Assembly: GCF_016863555.1 (NCBI RefSeq)
Contig: NZ_BOPC01000085.1
Span: 1-33,154, forward strand
DNA length: 33,154 nucleotides
Origin: Micromonospora qiuiae
GTDB lineage: Bacteria > Actinomycetota > Actinomycetes > Mycobacteriales > Micromonosporaceae
Direction: 5' to 3'
This document shows, one piece after another, positions 14,543 through 25,074 of the stretch (positions within the stretch are counted from its first letter, which is position 1; every line of letters starts with the position of its first letter). A program made the position numbers and the translations under genes. A model generated the notes under the pieces. The model was not told the DNA's origin and did no database searches. It saw nothing but the letters and a program-made list of their open reading frames with translations.

Positions 14543-15253
14543 TCAGGCGACGTATTCGTAGAGTATGCCGTGTTTGCTACGCATGAGGGCTTCCACTGAC
14601 GCGGCGAGATCGCTGTCATGCACCAGTAGCCCTAACTCGATGTTGGTGTTCTCGGCGCTGTAGGAAAAGTTCGCGCTGGTGAGCAGGGTTATTGCGCGAT
14701 CGACGATGATGAACTTGGCATGACTGATCAACGGACCGCGGCCTCCGGGTAGGGTCAGCGTTCGCAGTACGGTCGCCTTCGGCAGGTGGGCAGCGACCGC
14801 TGCCGGAGAGCCGGCGCTGGCGTCGAGGTAAACCGTGACGCTCAGGCCATCTCGCATCGCGGCGTTCCTGAGGGAAGTCCACATGCCCGAGTGCGGCGTG
14901 AAGTTGAAGCTGGAGCAGACGACGGACATTCGTGCGTCATCGATGATGCGTTGGGCTTCGCTGGTCAGACGGCCGGTGGTGGCCTCGACTCCGGGCATGG
15001 TCCAGACGGGGGTGATCGCGGTCCGGACCGAGTGGGCGCCCGCGATGGCCCGAAGTATGGCGACCGAGTCGTCCCGTTGTTCGGTGCCGATCTCGGCTGC
15101 GGCGAGCAGTCGTTTCGCTTCGCTGCGACGGGCGGCGTGCACCTCTTTCAGCGCCTGGCCCCTGGTGCCGCCGGCTTGTAGCACGGCGGCGAGTCGTTGC
15201 GCCTCGTAGGCGGTCAGGAAGGCCCCGAGCGCGGTGTGGGGGTCAGTAGACAT
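14543..15253 (-). CDS. drmC: DrmC, phospholipase D-fold protein of DISARM
   Basis: 236 residues from ATG 15253 (MSTDPHTALGAFLTAYEAQR). The open frame continues upstream only as a shadow of drmB. One HxKxxxxD motif, HAKFIIVDRAITLLTSANFS at ~174-193, gives a single HKD half-site, as in other DrmC-type proteins; two copies would be needed for a full phospholipase D-like active site, so it may act as a dimer. ARMSVVCSSFNFTPHSGMW near 115-130 is the matching core strand. The start overlaps the end of drmB by 11 nt. DrmC is the third core DISARM gene. In studied systems it adds little or nothing to protection, but it is conserved. Confidence 0.9.
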   Translation of the reverse strand: MSTDPHTALGAFLTAYEAQRLAAVLQAGGTRGQALKEVHAARRSEAKRLLAAAEIGTEQRDDSVAILRAIAGAHSVRTAITPVWTMPGVEATTGRLTSEAQRIIDDARMSVVCSSFNFTPHSGMWTSLRNAAMRDGLSVTVYLDASAGSPAAVAAHLPKATVLRTLTLPGGRGPLISHAKFIIVDRAITLLTSANFSYSAENTNIELGLLVHDSDLAASVEALMRSKHGILYEYVA

Positions 15254-17309
15254 CGATCGTGCCGAAAAAGCCGGGGACTCGTTCGTCGTCGATGCTGGGC
15301 AGGTTGAGCAGGAACCGCCGGTCGAGGAATCGATTGGCACGTTCGCAGGAGGTTTCCGAGGCGAAGCAACAGCAGTGACAGGCCGCGCCATGCAGGAAAT
15401 CCTCACCGTGCCGCGGCGTGCGTTGGCCGCAGACCGGGTCGGATGAGCAGCGGCCTGCTCTGCGGAGCGCATCGAGCAGGAGGCCGTGGAGTCGTTCCGG
15501 TTGGCTGAGGGCGACGAGACCGCCGAGGGTTCCCTCGCTGTCGGAGGCAGTGGTGCAGATGAGCAGTCCGGCGGCGGCGGGGCGGTCGAGGGTAGCGGGC
15601 CAGGCGTAGAGGCGTTCGCTAAGGCTGGCGGCACCGTAGCCGCAAGACATCGCCATCCGGCGGATGAGGATATGCGCCAGGGTGTGGATCAGCCAGTAGC
15701 GAGGTGCGGGGAACCGGTCGTCCGGCTCGATCTGGGCGGCGGTGGCCGAGAAGCGTCGGGAGAAGTTGTGCCGATGGGCTTCACGGTGCGCCCGCCACAG
15801 AGCGGTGGGCAGGACCTGCGCTTCCCAGGCGGCGACGGCATTTTCGTCGAGTTGCAGGAAGATGCCCTCGCCACGGTCCTCGGTGGCCGGCACCCAAGTT
15901 GGTCGCTTACGGGTGAGCTTGACGAGCCGGCTCGGGAGGTCGCTCACCCGATCCATCTCGTCGATGCGGGTGAAGCCGATCACCGCGTTGACCTTCTTCA
16001 TCCGGTTCACAGCGATGACCCGGTGTACCTGCTTCGGGAGATCGGCGGCGATGGGCATCTCGGTGACCATCAGCCCGCTTGAGTCCTGCTGCTGCGCGAA
16101 CAGGCTCGGCTTCTGCAGGTAGTCCCACTCCGGCACAAGCAGCTCGACCGGGTCCCAAGCGCGTCGCCTCTCCCGGAACTCCTCCTCAGACGGTGGTGGG
16201 GCGAGTGCCTCGGCCGCTGCTGCGGTTAGCTGATCGTCGGTGACTCCGGCAACGTCGCACTTGTTTGCGACGAGCAACGAACGAAGCACCTTCGGCAGGG
16301 TTGCGTAGTCTGCCAGTTCCGCTGGGGTCAGGTGCATGCGTAGTTGCGTGGCGAGCGCGGTCTGCTTCTGCTCCTCGCTTCGGGGCATGACGATGATCGA
16401 CTGTGTCGAGGCAAACCAGAGGTTGGACGCGCCCATCATCATCAGCGAGGTGTCCAGCCCACACTTGAGGTCGAAGGCATTCAAATGCGGATGCCGGCCC
16501 CGGCAGGTTGGCAGCTTCCGCTTGCCGGCCGCGCCCTGCGCCTCGCCCATGCCGCGCCGCTGTTGGCAACGTTCGCAGGTGATGACTGCGCCGGCTCCCT
16601 GGCCGATGTTGCTGTCGCGCAGCTTCAGGTCCGGGTGCGGGGCGGTGGGACAGGTTCTGCCGCGGTGTACCCACAACGCGTACGGGAACTCGTCGAGGTG
16701 GCCGTTGGCGCAGGCGAGCAGGTAACGGGCTGGCACCGCCGGGCTGCGCCTGGCTTTTCCCTTCGCGGGAGTCTTGGCCTTTCCCTTCGCTGCCGCCCCC
16801 GCAAACGTACGGCCAGGACAACTCGCGTGTTCGAAGATCGCCAGGTCGGGCCGGAACGGGTGCGTGTTGGTGTAGCTGAACCGCGACAGCGGCCCGAGGT
16901 AGTCGCAGCCGGTGCACCGCAGCCACTGCGGGAACACCCGGGCCGGGATGCCGAGGTCGGAGCCCTCCTGTGACATCGCGCGGGCCTTCGGCTGCCACGG
17001 GAACGGCCGCAGCTGCTGCACGCTGGACCCGAGGTGAATCTGAACCACCTTGAGCAGTCGTGGTTCCTCGATCGTTGGCACGCTGGCCCGCCGCCGCCAG
17101 ATCGGCTCCCAATCGCCGAGGCCAGCCGGCATGATCGAGAACTGCGGCAGGTCCATGATCGAGCCGACGCCGTAGGTGTAGAGCAGCGATGACGGGCGGG
17201 CCGAGCCGACCTTGGCCCGGTTCTTGACGTTCGACTGCTCGCTGTCGCCGAGCGGGTCGATCGGCTGCGCCGACTCGAAGATCATCTGTGCCGCGTCGTC
17301 GTCCGTCAC
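15243..17309 (-). CDS. drmB: DrmB, DUF1998 protein of DISARM
   Basis: 688 residues from GTG 17309, in a GTGA overlap with the drmA stop. The N-terminus (ARPSSLLYTYGVGSIMDLPQ) is typical of DISARM DrmB. A CxxC at ~133-136 (CTGCDYLGPL), with CPG later, and CERCQQRRG near 250 look like zinc ribbons. The C-terminal third is DUF1998: HTLAHILIRRMAMSCGYGAA near 550, then a dense Cys cluster at ~625-660 (SSDPVCGQ, GAACHCCCFASETSCERANR). DUF1998 domains accompany helicases; DrmB binds DrmA to form the core DISARM complex that recognises and blocks incoming DNA. All of the features expected for a functional protein are visible. Confidence 0.95.
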   Translation of the reverse strand: MTDDDAAQMIFESAQPIDPLGDSEQSNVKNRAKVGSARPSSLLYTYGVGSIMDLPQFSIMPAGLGDWEPIWRRRASVPTIEEPRLLKVVQIHLGSSVQQLRPFPWQPKARAMSQEGSDLGIPARVFPQWLRCTGCDYLGPLSRFSYTNTHPFRPDLAIFEHASCPGRTFAGAAAKGKAKTPAKGKARRSPAVPARYLLACANGHLDEFPYALWVHRGRTCPTAPHPDLKLRDSNIGQGAGAVITCERCQQRRGMGEAQGAAGKRKLPTCRGRHPHLNAFDLKCGLDTSLMMMGASNLWFASTQSIIVMPRSEEQKQTALATQLRMHLTPAELADYATLPKVLRSLLVANKCDVAGVTDDQLTAAAAEALAPPPSEEEFRERRRAWDPVELLVPEWDYLQKPSLFAQQQDSSGLMVTEMPIAADLPKQVHRVIAVNRMKKVNAVIGFTRIDEMDRVSDLPSRLVKLTRKRPTWVPATEDRGEGIFLQLDENAVAAWEAQVLPTALWRAHREAHRHNFSRRFSATAAQIEPDDRFPAPRYWLIHTLAHILIRRMAMSCGYGAASLSERLYAWPATLDRPAAAGLLICTTASDSEGTLGGLVALSQPERLHGLLLDALRRAGRCSSDPVCGQRTPRHGEDFLHGAACHCCCFASETSCERANRFLDRRFLLNLPSIDDERVPGFFGTIDVY

Positions 17310-20300
17310 TCGTCTTCTCCTTCGGGCAAGTTCCAGGACGGCGCGTCGTCGGGTTCGACGGCGAACATCCGCTCGGATATTGGGCTGACCAGCAGATTGA
17401 TCTCCGGCTGGACCTCCCGCATCGAGTGCGCGACGACGAACGGCGCTCGGTCCGGCTGACCCTGGTGGGCCTTCGCGTTTTCCGGGCTGATTAACAACGG
17501 CAGATAGCTGTCGTTGTCACCGGTGCGCTCGTATACCAGGGTCTTGCTGAGTTTCCCGGCGTATTTTTCCCGGGCGTTCCACTGGTCCAGCCGGTTGATC
17601 AGCCGTTGGTGTGCCTGTGCCATCAGGTTGTCCAGCTGGGCCGCCGCCCGGATTCGGGCGTCGAGCCGATCGACCAGGGCAGCGAGAGCGTCCCGTTCGT
17701 CACGGACCCGCCACGCGGCCCGCTCCGGCGACAGCCCGTCGTCGCGGTGCGCCTGCAGCACCCGCGCCGCGCTGACCAGCACCCCGTCGATGCCCCTATC
17801 CAGAGCCGTGGGCGAGAACGGGGTGACCGACAGCGCCTCCACCTGCGCGTAGAACGTTTCGTGGTAGTGCCGGAACTGCTCGTAGTGGGCCAGGTCGCGC
17901 GGCCGTGCCCAGTTCCCGAGCGCCACGACCAGCCCGGGCCGGCCGCAGTCCTCACCCGGATGGCCGACATCGCGGCCCACCCGCGAGGATGCCTGAATGT
18001 ACTCGGCGGTGTTCTTCGGCTGCCCGACCACCAGCATCAGACCAAGCCGCTGCACGTCGACCCCGACCTGCAGCATCGAGGTGGCCAGCACCACGTCGAA
18101 CGGGTCGGCCTTCGGCCGCTCCACCCGCCCGCCGGCCTCCTGCTGTTCGAGCCGCCGCCGCATCGCTGCGGTCGTGGCGGAGTCGGGGTCGAACTCCAAG
18201 GCGAGGTTGTCCAGGGTACGGCCGATATCGACCGAGGCGATCCGGGAGGTCAGCTCGCCGGTGACCAGCCGCCCGTACGAGCCGCGGCGCCGTGGGAAAC
18301 CTGATCCGGGGCGGGGTTGCCGGACCCGGTTCTGCACGTCGTCGGCCACGTAGCGGGCCATACCGGCCAGTTCCCGGGTCGCGTTGAAGTAGCCCACCAA
18401 CGTCATGTACGGATCGGCGGCGGACCCACTGCGGTCGAACAGCAACTGCCCTGCGAGCAGCAACACCTCGGCGACCCGGATCTCCGCGCTCGACAGCCGC
18501 ACGCCCTGCGCGCTTACCCCGATGTAGCGCCGGCCCGGGGTGGTCGGCCCGATCGGTAGCTCCTGCGAGAAGTACGTGTCCGCCACGTCCAACACCTGCG
18601 GCGGGAAGATCTGTACGCCGCGTCCGTACAAGCCTCGCACCTGGTCGTCGGCGCGGCGCACAGTGGCCGTCGACGCCACGATCATCGGTCGGACCGGTTT
18701 GCCGTCTGCGGTCTCCCACGAGGAGAGGGTCTCCACGGCCACCTCGAATAGCCCCACGGCGGTGCCCAGCGCTCCGGTGATCAGGTGCAGCTCGTCCTGA
18801 ATGATCAGATCCGGCGGCCGGAGTCGTCCAACCGGGCGAACGGTCGCGGCGGGCAGGCCGGGCTCGGCCTGGTGACCGGTGGTGACGCTACAAGCCGTGT
18901 AGTCGGGATGTACGTAGCCGTGCCGACCGCAGTGCCGCCCGACGTAGCCGAACAGCGATGCCGCCTCACCCTCGCGGGCCAGCCGGGCGAACTTGTCGAC
19001 CGTCGCGATCACGAACGCCGGCGGCATCCGGTAGATCTCCTCGTCCACCGTCAGCATCGGCAGGCCCTCATCCACCTGGCCGCCCTTGGCGAACGGGCAC
19101 TGCCCCATGTCGTCGCCGCAGAAGACCAGTACCCGCCGAGTGGTCTTGATCGGCTTCACGTTCGCGGCGCCGATCGGGCTGCCGCACCACGGGCATCGCT
19201 GCACCTGCAACACCGTCAGCCGGTGCCCGCCGTACGCGTTGGCCTTGCGTAGCTGCTCGTCCGCCTCGTCCCACCGCTTCGGGCTCACGTCGGTGCCGAC
19301 CCACAACCCGATCCGGAACGGCTTGCTACCCCAGGTTGTGTCGTCCCGGCGGCGAACCAGCTCCGCCGCGCACACCAGCGTGGTGGCCCGCTGGAACTGC
19401 TGCGCGGTGAGCAGCCGTAACGTGTACCGCATCAACACGGCCACCCCGTCACGCCCGTCCAACGGCCCATCGGAGGACGCCACCACCTGCTGCCGGCGCC
19501 GGATCGCGAACGTGTACGCCGCCAGACCCAGGTACGCCTCGGTCTTGCCACCACCGGTCGGGAAGAACAACAACTCCACCCGCGACAGCTCGTCGCTGCG
19601 CGCCGCCGCAGTGGGGTCGGTCAACGCTGGCAGCTGCATGAGGATGAACGCCAGCTGGAATGGCCGCCACGACGAGGGCTTCTCCCGCTCGTCGGCCTCG
19701 ACCTGATCGCGGGCGTCATCGAACGACAGGCTCGGGTCGGAGCTACGCAACGCCCCGATCTGGGAGTGGATCCGCTGGTCCCGCATGACCTCGTTCATGA
19801 ACCGGAAGCACGCGAACGCCTCCGGATCAGCCACCACGTGCGCAAGCCCGTCCGCCAGCCGCTGCTGTGCCGCGCGTGCCTCGTCCACGACCTCCTCGGC
19901 CAGGTCCCGCAGGTGCTCGGGGAGCTGCGCCGCCTTCGCGGCCTCACCGCCCTTACCGTCGAGCCAGGTCCGGTACCCGTCCACGAGCGGAGCGAGGCCG
20001 TCACGAATCTGTTCAGGGCTGGCCTTGGCGAGTGCGTCCATGCCCAGCATCGCGCCCGTGACCGACCGTGCCTGCGTCTGCGGTGTCTCCGCGACCGGTA
20101 GCCACGTCGTCCACACCGCCGTCGCCCGTCGTGCCTTCGGCTCCGCCCGCCAGTCCACCGAGCAGGTCCGCCCGACCGCGAACTCCAGCCGGTTGCGGTA
20201 CTGCAAGTGCAGCCGGCGTACTTCGTCGTCGTGCTCCGGCCACTCCTGCTCCATGACGTCACGCACCGGCAGGAACATCGCCGCACCGCCCGCGTCGACG

Positions 20301-21016
20301 TACAGCTTCGTTTGGAACAGCCACTCGTGCACCGGGATCGTCGGCGGCGTCTCCCGGTCATTGACCAGCGCGATCTCGATCAACCGCCGATGGAAACGCG
20401 CGTCGTCGTAGGCGTCGATCCGCAGACAGATCTGCCCCGTCAGCACCCGCGTGTACGTCCGCCCCGGCGTCAGCTCGGCCACCGCGATCTTCTCGACGAT
20501 CCCGACCGGCGTACGCCGATACCGCCGCACCGCCCGCCCTCGCTTGTCGACCTCACCGGTCTTCACGCTCTCGTAGGTGCCCCACGACGCGGTGACCGTG
20601 AACTCTGCCAGATCGTTCGGCACCTGGAACCGCAACCCCATCGACGACGGAATCATCAGCCCCTGCCTCGGAGCCTTGTCGTCGGCGTCATCCTCCTCGC
20701 CCTCGACGTCGGTGTCGTCCGCGGACTCGGCCGGAACCCCGCGCTGCGCTCGCGCACCCGCCGCGTCAGCCCGGATGCCGACCAAGCCGTACCCGTCCTC
20801 CGATCCGGCCGGTTCAGCATCGGGCTCGGTCAGCTTCACCGGCGCGATATGTCCCACCAGGTAAAGCTGGCGCGGGCTCACCGCCAACAACTCCTCCGGA
20901 CCACCTGATGGACCGAGTAACTCACGCTCGAGGATGTCGACCAGGTTCTCCCGGACCGTGTACGAAGTGCCATCCGGCTCGTGCGCGAGCTGAAAACCCG
21001 GAGCCGAGTCAGTCAC
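17306..21016 (-). CDS. drmA: DrmA, helicase of DISARM
   Basis: 1236 residues from GTG 21016, chosen because it makes a GTGA overlap with the drmMI stop and removes a low-complexity Gly/Glu/Pro lead that is only a shadow of drmMI. Superfamily 2 helicase motifs are present: Walker A FFPTGGGKTEAY near 487-498, DExH as IIQDELHLI near 737-745, STATVRR for motif III and IQASSRVGRD for motif VI near 1008. Between the first two is a probable zinc finger (RCPWCGSPIG, then CGDDMGQCPF). DrmA is the DISARM ATPase that forms a complex with DrmB and engages DNA. No frameshift or missing motif was seen. Confidence 0.95.
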   Translation of the reverse strand: MTDSAPGFQLAHEPDGTSYTVRENLVDILERELLGPSGGPEELLAVSPRQLYLVGHIAPVKLTEPDAEPAGSEDGYGLVGIRADAAGARAQRGVPAESADDTDVEGEEDDADDKAPRQGLMIPSSMGLRFQVPNDLAEFTVTASWGTYESVKTGEVDKRGRAVRRYRRTPVGIVEKIAVAELTPGRTYTRVLTGQICLRIDAYDDARFHRRLIEIALVNDRETPPTIPVHEWLFQTKLYVDAGGAAMFLPVRDVMEQEWPEHDDEVRRLHLQYRNRLEFAVGRTCSVDWRAEPKARRATAVWTTWLPVAETPQTQARSVTGAMLGMDALAKASPEQIRDGLAPLVDGYRTWLDGKGGEAAKAAQLPEHLRDLAEEVVDEARAAQQRLADGLAHVVADPEAFACFRFMNEVMRDQRIHSQIGALRSSDPSLSFDDARDQVEADEREKPSSWRPFQLAFILMQLPALTDPTAAARSDELSRVELLFFPTGGGKTEAYLGLAAYTFAIRRRQQVVASSDGPLDGRDGVAVLMRYTLRLLTAQQFQRATTLVCAAELVRRRDDTTWGSKPFRIGLWVGTDVSPKRWDEADEQLRKANAYGGHRLTVLQVQRCPWCGSPIGAANVKPIKTTRRVLVFCGDDMGQCPFAKGGQVDEGLPMLTVDEEIYRMPPAFVIATVDKFARLAREGEAASLFGYVGRHCGRHGYVHPDYTACSVTTGHQAEPGLPAATVRPVGRLRPPDLIIQDELHLITGALGTAVGLFEVAVETLSSWETADGKPVRPMIVASTATVRRADDQVRGLYGRGVQIFPPQVLDVADTYFSQELPIGPTTPGRRYIGVSAQGVRLSSAEIRVAEVLLLAGQLLFDRSGSAADPYMTLVGYFNATRELAGMARYVADDVQNRVRQPRPGSGFPRRRGSYGRLVTGELTSRIASVDIGRTLDNLALEFDPDSATTAAMRRRLEQQEAGGRVERPKADPFDVVLATSMLQVGVDVQRLGLMLVVGQPKNTAEYIQASSRVGRDVGHPGEDCGRPGLVVALGNWARPRDLAHYEQFRHYHETFYAQVEALSVTPFSPTALDRGIDGVLVSAARVLQAHRDDGLSPERAAWRVRDERDALAALVDRLDARIRAAAQLDNLMAQAHQRLINRLDQWNAREKYAGKLSKTLVYERTGDNDSYLPLLISPENAKAHQGQPDRAPFVVAHSMREVQPEINLLVSPISERMFAVEPDDAPSWNLPEGEDE

Positions 21017-24000
21017 AGCAGCGTCTCCTGGCCCTCGTGGACCACTAGCTTCCGCTGGCGGGCAGCCGCCTTCCTCGCCGCCTTCGGCTGCTGCGCCGCC
21101 GCGCGGCGCAGGTTCTCCGCAAGTAACCGGTCCAGGATCTTCACCCGTGCCGCCGGACTCACCGTCCATCGCGTCATCTGTCGGTACGTGTGGAACCCAT
21201 GCTCCAGCGGCACATCCGACCAGTCGTACGCAGCCATAACTGCCTCGTCCAGCTCGACGTGGATCCGCCGCAACCGGGCCACATCCGGGTCGTCGCCGTC
21301 AGCGATCCCTGGGTCGTTGACCAGGTTGTACAGCTTGGTCAGCCCCAACCCGCGCCGCAGCATGATCTCTCGCCGCTCGACGTCCAGCAGTTGCCCCGCC
21401 TCAGCCAACCGATCAGTCGGCTCCGGCCGCGGAAACGTCTCGAACACATCCGATGGCGTGTAGCGCACTCGCGTTTCCAGCGTCGAGCCATAGGTAATTG
21501 CCCACAGCTGGTGCTGACTCGACGACAGCACTGCCTGATCCGCGACCGAGTCGGTTGCGAAGATGCCGAGCATGTGACTGAAGACCTGGCCGGTCGGCAC
21601 CCGCGCCGGCATTACTGACTTGCTGACCAGCGCGATCACCAGCACCTCGTCCAGCTCGGCAATCGCTTTCCGCATCGCCGGCCGGCGCTCTGCATACTGC
21701 CACCAGTAATCGCGGTAGACCTTGCGGTTGTTGCGCAAACGCTCTGGTTTGACGAGCCGTTCCACGCGGTCGAATGGCCGACGGAGTCGGGCGGCGCAGA
21801 TGACGCAGTAACCGGTAAAGTCGATCACCCAGCGGGAGGCGGAGCAGTCCGGCCGGGAGTTGAGGTCCTCGCCATTGAGGTAGGGGAAAAGCACCTCGGC
21901 GTTGCGCTCGTCTTCGGTAACCCAGGCCTGGGCTTCCTCAGGTTCTAGGACGAAGCCCAGGCCGAGCACGTAGCAGCCGATGTATGCCATGTTCGCATTC
22001 TCGGCCAGCTGGGTCGGGGTGCCGACGACCTGCCCAGCCGGTTCGAGCAGCGTGGAGATGCGCGGCACGATCATTCCGTCCGCGATCCGGTCGGCGGCAT
22101 TGGCGACGGGACCGAGGCTGCCCCAGACCGCCGCGTACTCCAGGTTGGCGCTGGCCGACGGCCAGGGAGCGCTCTGTACAGCTCGGGTGATGGTGAATCC
22201 ACTGGCGGTGATGCGATCGAGGCCGACCTGGCGGGTGTCGCCTTGGGCGATGGTGTTGGTCCCGATCAGACCGAGCGTCCCGGACGGGCGCAGCAACTCG
22301 ACCGCCCGCAGCAGGAAGTAGGCGACCAAGTCGGCACTGCCCCGGGTGCCGTCGGCGATCTGGTGGACGAACCAGTCCCGGACGTTGGTGCCCATCGCGC
22401 CGGTGAGCTTCTGACCACCGAGAAAAGGCGGGTTGCCGATGATGGCATCGAAGCCGCCATGATCGACCACCACATCGGGGACTTCGAGCACCCAGTGCAG
22501 CGGCTGCCAGCGTTCGTAGTCCGTCGCGACAGTCGGGGTCAGTCCGGTCTTGATAATCATGTCGAGCGCGCCCGTGTCGGATGCTGTGCCATCTCCTGGA
22601 ATCGCGGCAGCAACCGCCGCTGCCAGATTCTGGTATGCCTCATCCAGAATCACGCCAGGCTTACCGCCAAGGCGCAGTCCACTGGCGATCACACCGTTGG
22701 CAGCGGTGCGTAACTGCGCTGTGAGCTCTCGCAATCGGTTGAGCTGGCGAAGTTTGGCGGTGGCGCTGCGCTGGGGGTCGAATTCGCGGACCTCGCTGGC
22801 CAGTTCCCGACGAATCTCCATGGCTCGCCGAATGGTGCCGCCTATGTCCAGGCTGGCAGGTAAGGCCCGACCATGCTCTGCCGGTTCGATGTGTAGCGTG
22901 CGCACCTGGCGTAGATCGGTGAGGCCGAGCAGCGAGTTGCCGTGGAGGATCTTGTCGTCGACGAAGGAGAACGGCAGGTCGCGGTCGAGGGAGACCAGCC
23001 AGAGCGACAGCTTGCACATCTCGACGGCCATCGCGTTGATATCGGCGCCGTACAGGCAGCGGGCGACGACCTCGCGGATCGCGTGCTGGCCGAGGTCGGG
23101 CCGGCCGGCGTTGGAGGGGTCCTCGGCGATCCATGCCTCGACGAGGCGCGCGGCGAGGTAGCGGGCGGCGGCGACCAGGAATGCGCCGGAGCCGGCGGCG
23201 ATGTCGGCCACCTTGAGGTTGAGGATCTCGTCTGAGCCGCGCAGTTTCCAGGCGTCCCGGTCGGCGGTTTGGTGCGGGCCGGGGGAGTAGCAGAGTGGTT
23301 CGAGGGCGTGGTGGACGACTTCCTCGGCGAGGGATTTCGGGGTGTAGTGGGCGCCGGCGTTGCGCCGCGACGGTGTTTCGGTGACCAGCAGGTCGCCATC
23401 CAGGACGACGGTAGGGCGGTCGCGCAGGTCGGGCCGGGTGATGGTGGCCCAGGGCAGCAGGCGTGCGCGCAGGTCGTCGTCATCGGTCACCGCGCGCAGC
23501 ATGCGATCGGCGTCGTCGCCGGGCGTGGCCGCGAGCCGCTTCGCCAAGGCGTTCGGGCTCGGTGGGCTGGCAGCCGGCTGGTTCTCTTTGAGCCAGGCGA
23601 TGACCGCGGTGGCCAATTTCGCCGGAGTTGCATTGGCGTCGGCGAGCTGCTCCAGCACGGTCAGCGGGATCTCCGGCTCGGCTCCGGTGGCTCCGACGAG
23701 GCCGACCTGAGTGTCGCCGATGACCCGAATGCAGGAGTACCCGAGCAGCCCTTCGTAGATGTAGCCGATCTGCTCGACGTCGACGTCTCGGAACGAGATT
23801 CGGCGGGCGTCGTTGCCTTTGAGCTGGGCGACTTGCACCGAGCGCAGGACGTGCAGCATGACTCGGTCGGAGACGGGCATGGCGAGGGTGCCGTTGTCGC
23901 TCGGTGCGGTCAGGAACGGGTATCGGTCGGGGTCGAACAGCGATCCGCCGTACGCGGGCATTCGCATGTTCTCGAACGATGCGCCCCGGTAGAGGGCCTG

Positions 24001-25074
24001 GCTGGTGGCGAGTAGCCGGTGCCAGGTCAGGTAGGTGCTGTCCAGCGATTCCTCGCCGTCCCGGGGCCGGCGCTGTTCCAGGTCGTCGAGTTCGCCGCTG
24101 ATGCCGTATCCCTGAAGGAAGAGCTCGCTCTGTGGCAGCAGGCCGCGCTCCTCGGCGAAGAGCAGGAAGACGACGCGCATCATGACCGTGACGGCCGCGG
24201 AGTAGGTGTCGTGCGGGTCGTCCGGGAGCGGATCACGCAGGCCGCGCCTGTGGTGGTCGGCGGCGGTCTCGGCGAACGCCTGGATCAGCAGCTCGACGGC
24301 GCGGCGGACCTGGGCGCCGAGAGCTTCGGTGATCTCCTCGGCGGCGGCGACGGATTCCTCGAACAGCTTGGGGAGCCGCTCGTTGGGGTCACCGCCGATG
24401 ATGTACTGCCGGGCGATGACGGTGAGGAAGGCGTTGCGGGTCAGCGGTTCCTCGACCCAGGTTTGGGCGTCGACGATGCCGGAGGCGACCATCGCGTCCG
24501 GCCGGGCGCAGACCAGGGCCCACCAGCGGCCGTCGGTGACGATGCCGATCGCGATGCCGGCGCCGCGCAGCATCGCTTCCATCCGGTCGATGGCGGTGGC
24601 GGCCCAGCCGTCGGTGCCGGTGGCGTGCAGGCTGTCGCACTTGTCGACCACGCTGACCAGCGCGCCGATGCCGTCCGGTCCGTGCAGCGCGGCCTGCGGG
24701 GTGACGGAGATCCGCCGGTCGGGCGAGTGCGCGGTCACCCCTGGCGCGCAGTCGGGACCCCAGGCCAGCGAGGTACGCCAACCGACGACGTCCCTCAGGA
24801 TGGTCTGCACCCAGACGTCGCGGACCTCGGCGTACTTGGCTCGGATCGTCTCGTCGCCTGGGTCGATGTCGAGGGCTTCCCAGGCGTGGTCGAACGCCGG
24901 CCGGGCCTCGCGAAGGACGTCGAGGCGTTCGGGGTTCAGGGCGGGTATGCCCTGCGGCCATACCCGCTTCAGCGGTGGGATCGCCAGAAACGGGCCGTCC
25001 GTCTCGACGAGTTCCAGCCATGCCCGGTGCAGCTCGGTGCCCGTCTTCGGGCGGAAGGTACGAGCGGTCCGCAT
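21013..25074 (-). CDS. drmMI: DrmMI, adenine-specific DNA methyltransferase of class 1 DISARM
   Basis: 1353 residues, ATG 25074, sharing one base with the drmD stop (TGATG). The layout is that of Eco57I-like/type IIG-like methyltransferases: a large N-terminal part (~1-560), the SAM-binding motif I VADIAAGSGAFLVAAARYLA near 620-640, and the catalytic motif IV FDAIIGNPPFLGG near 878-890. The C-terminal ~350 residues resemble a target-recognition domain. NPPF marks an N6-adenine enzyme. In DISARM it modifies host sites, so loss of this gene with the rest intact would be harmful to the cell. The presence of this adenine enzyme, with drmD, defines class 1. The recognition sequence cannot be read from the gene. 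Confidence 0.93.
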   Translation of the reverse strand: MRTARTFRPKTGTELHRAWLELVETDGPFLAIPPLKRVWPQGIPALNPERLDVLREARPAFDHAWEALDIDPGDETIRAKYAEVRDVWVQTILRDVVGWRTSLAWGPDCAPGVTAHSPDRRISVTPQAALHGPDGIGALVSVVDKCDSLHATGTDGWAATAIDRMEAMLRGAGIAIGIVTDGRWWALVCARPDAMVASGIVDAQTWVEEPLTRNAFLTVIARQYIIGGDPNERLPKLFEESVAAAEEITEALGAQVRRAVELLIQAFAETAADHHRRGLRDPLPDDPHDTYSAAVTVMMRVVFLLFAEERGLLPQSELFLQGYGISGELDDLEQRRPRDGEESLDSTYLTWHRLLATSQALYRGASFENMRMPAYGGSLFDPDRYPFLTAPSDNGTLAMPVSDRVMLHVLRSVQVAQLKGNDARRISFRDVDVEQIGYIYEGLLGYSCIRVIGDTQVGLVGATGAEPEIPLTVLEQLADANATPAKLATAVIAWLKENQPAASPPSPNALAKRLAATPGDDADRMLRAVTDDDDLRARLLPWATITRPDLRDRPTVVLDGDLLVTETPSRRNAGAHYTPKSLAEEVVHHALEPLCYSPGPHQTADRDAWKLRGSDEILNLKVADIAAGSGAFLVAAARYLAARLVEAWIAEDPSNAGRPDLGQHAIREVVARCLYGADINAMAVEMCKLSLWLVSLDRDLPFSFVDDKILHGNSLLGLTDLRQVRTLHIEPAEHGRALPASLDIGGTIRRAMEIRRELASEVREFDPQRSATAKLRQLNRLRELTAQLRTAANGVIASGLRLGGKPGVILDEAYQNLAAAVAAAIPGDGTASDTGALDMIIKTGLTPTVATDYERWQPLHWVLEVPDVVVDHGGFDAIIGNPPFLGGQKLTGAMGTNVRDWFVHQIADGTRGSADLVAYFLLRAVELLRPSGTLGLIGTNTIAQGDTRQVGLDRITASGFTITRAVQSAPWPSASANLEYAAVWGSLGPVANAADRIADGMIVPRISTLLEPAGQVVGTPTQLAENANMAYIGCYVLGLGFVLEPEEAQAWVTEDERNAEVLFPYLNGEDLNSRPDCSASRWVIDFTGYCVICAARLRRPFDRVERLVKPERLRNNRKVYRDYWWQYAERRPAMRKAIAELDEVLVIALVSKSVMPARVPTGQVFSHMLGIFATDSVADQAVLSSSQHQLWAITYGSTLETRVRYTPSDVFETFPRPEPTDRLAEAGQLLDVERREIMLRRGLGLTKLYNLVNDPGIADGDDPDVARLRRIHVELDEAVMAAYDWSDVPLEHGFHTYRQMTRWTVSPAARVKILDRLLAENLRRAAAQQPKAARKAAARQRKLVVHEGQETLL

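Noticed and set aside
14543..15634. 363-residue version of drmC
   Set aside because: The first ~127 residues only mirror drmB in another frame; the ATG at 15253 gives the usual overlap and a typical DrmC N-terminus.
17306..21169. 1287-residue version of drmA
   Set aside because: The first 51 residues are a low-complexity shadow of drmMI; GTG 21016 gives a GTGA overlap.
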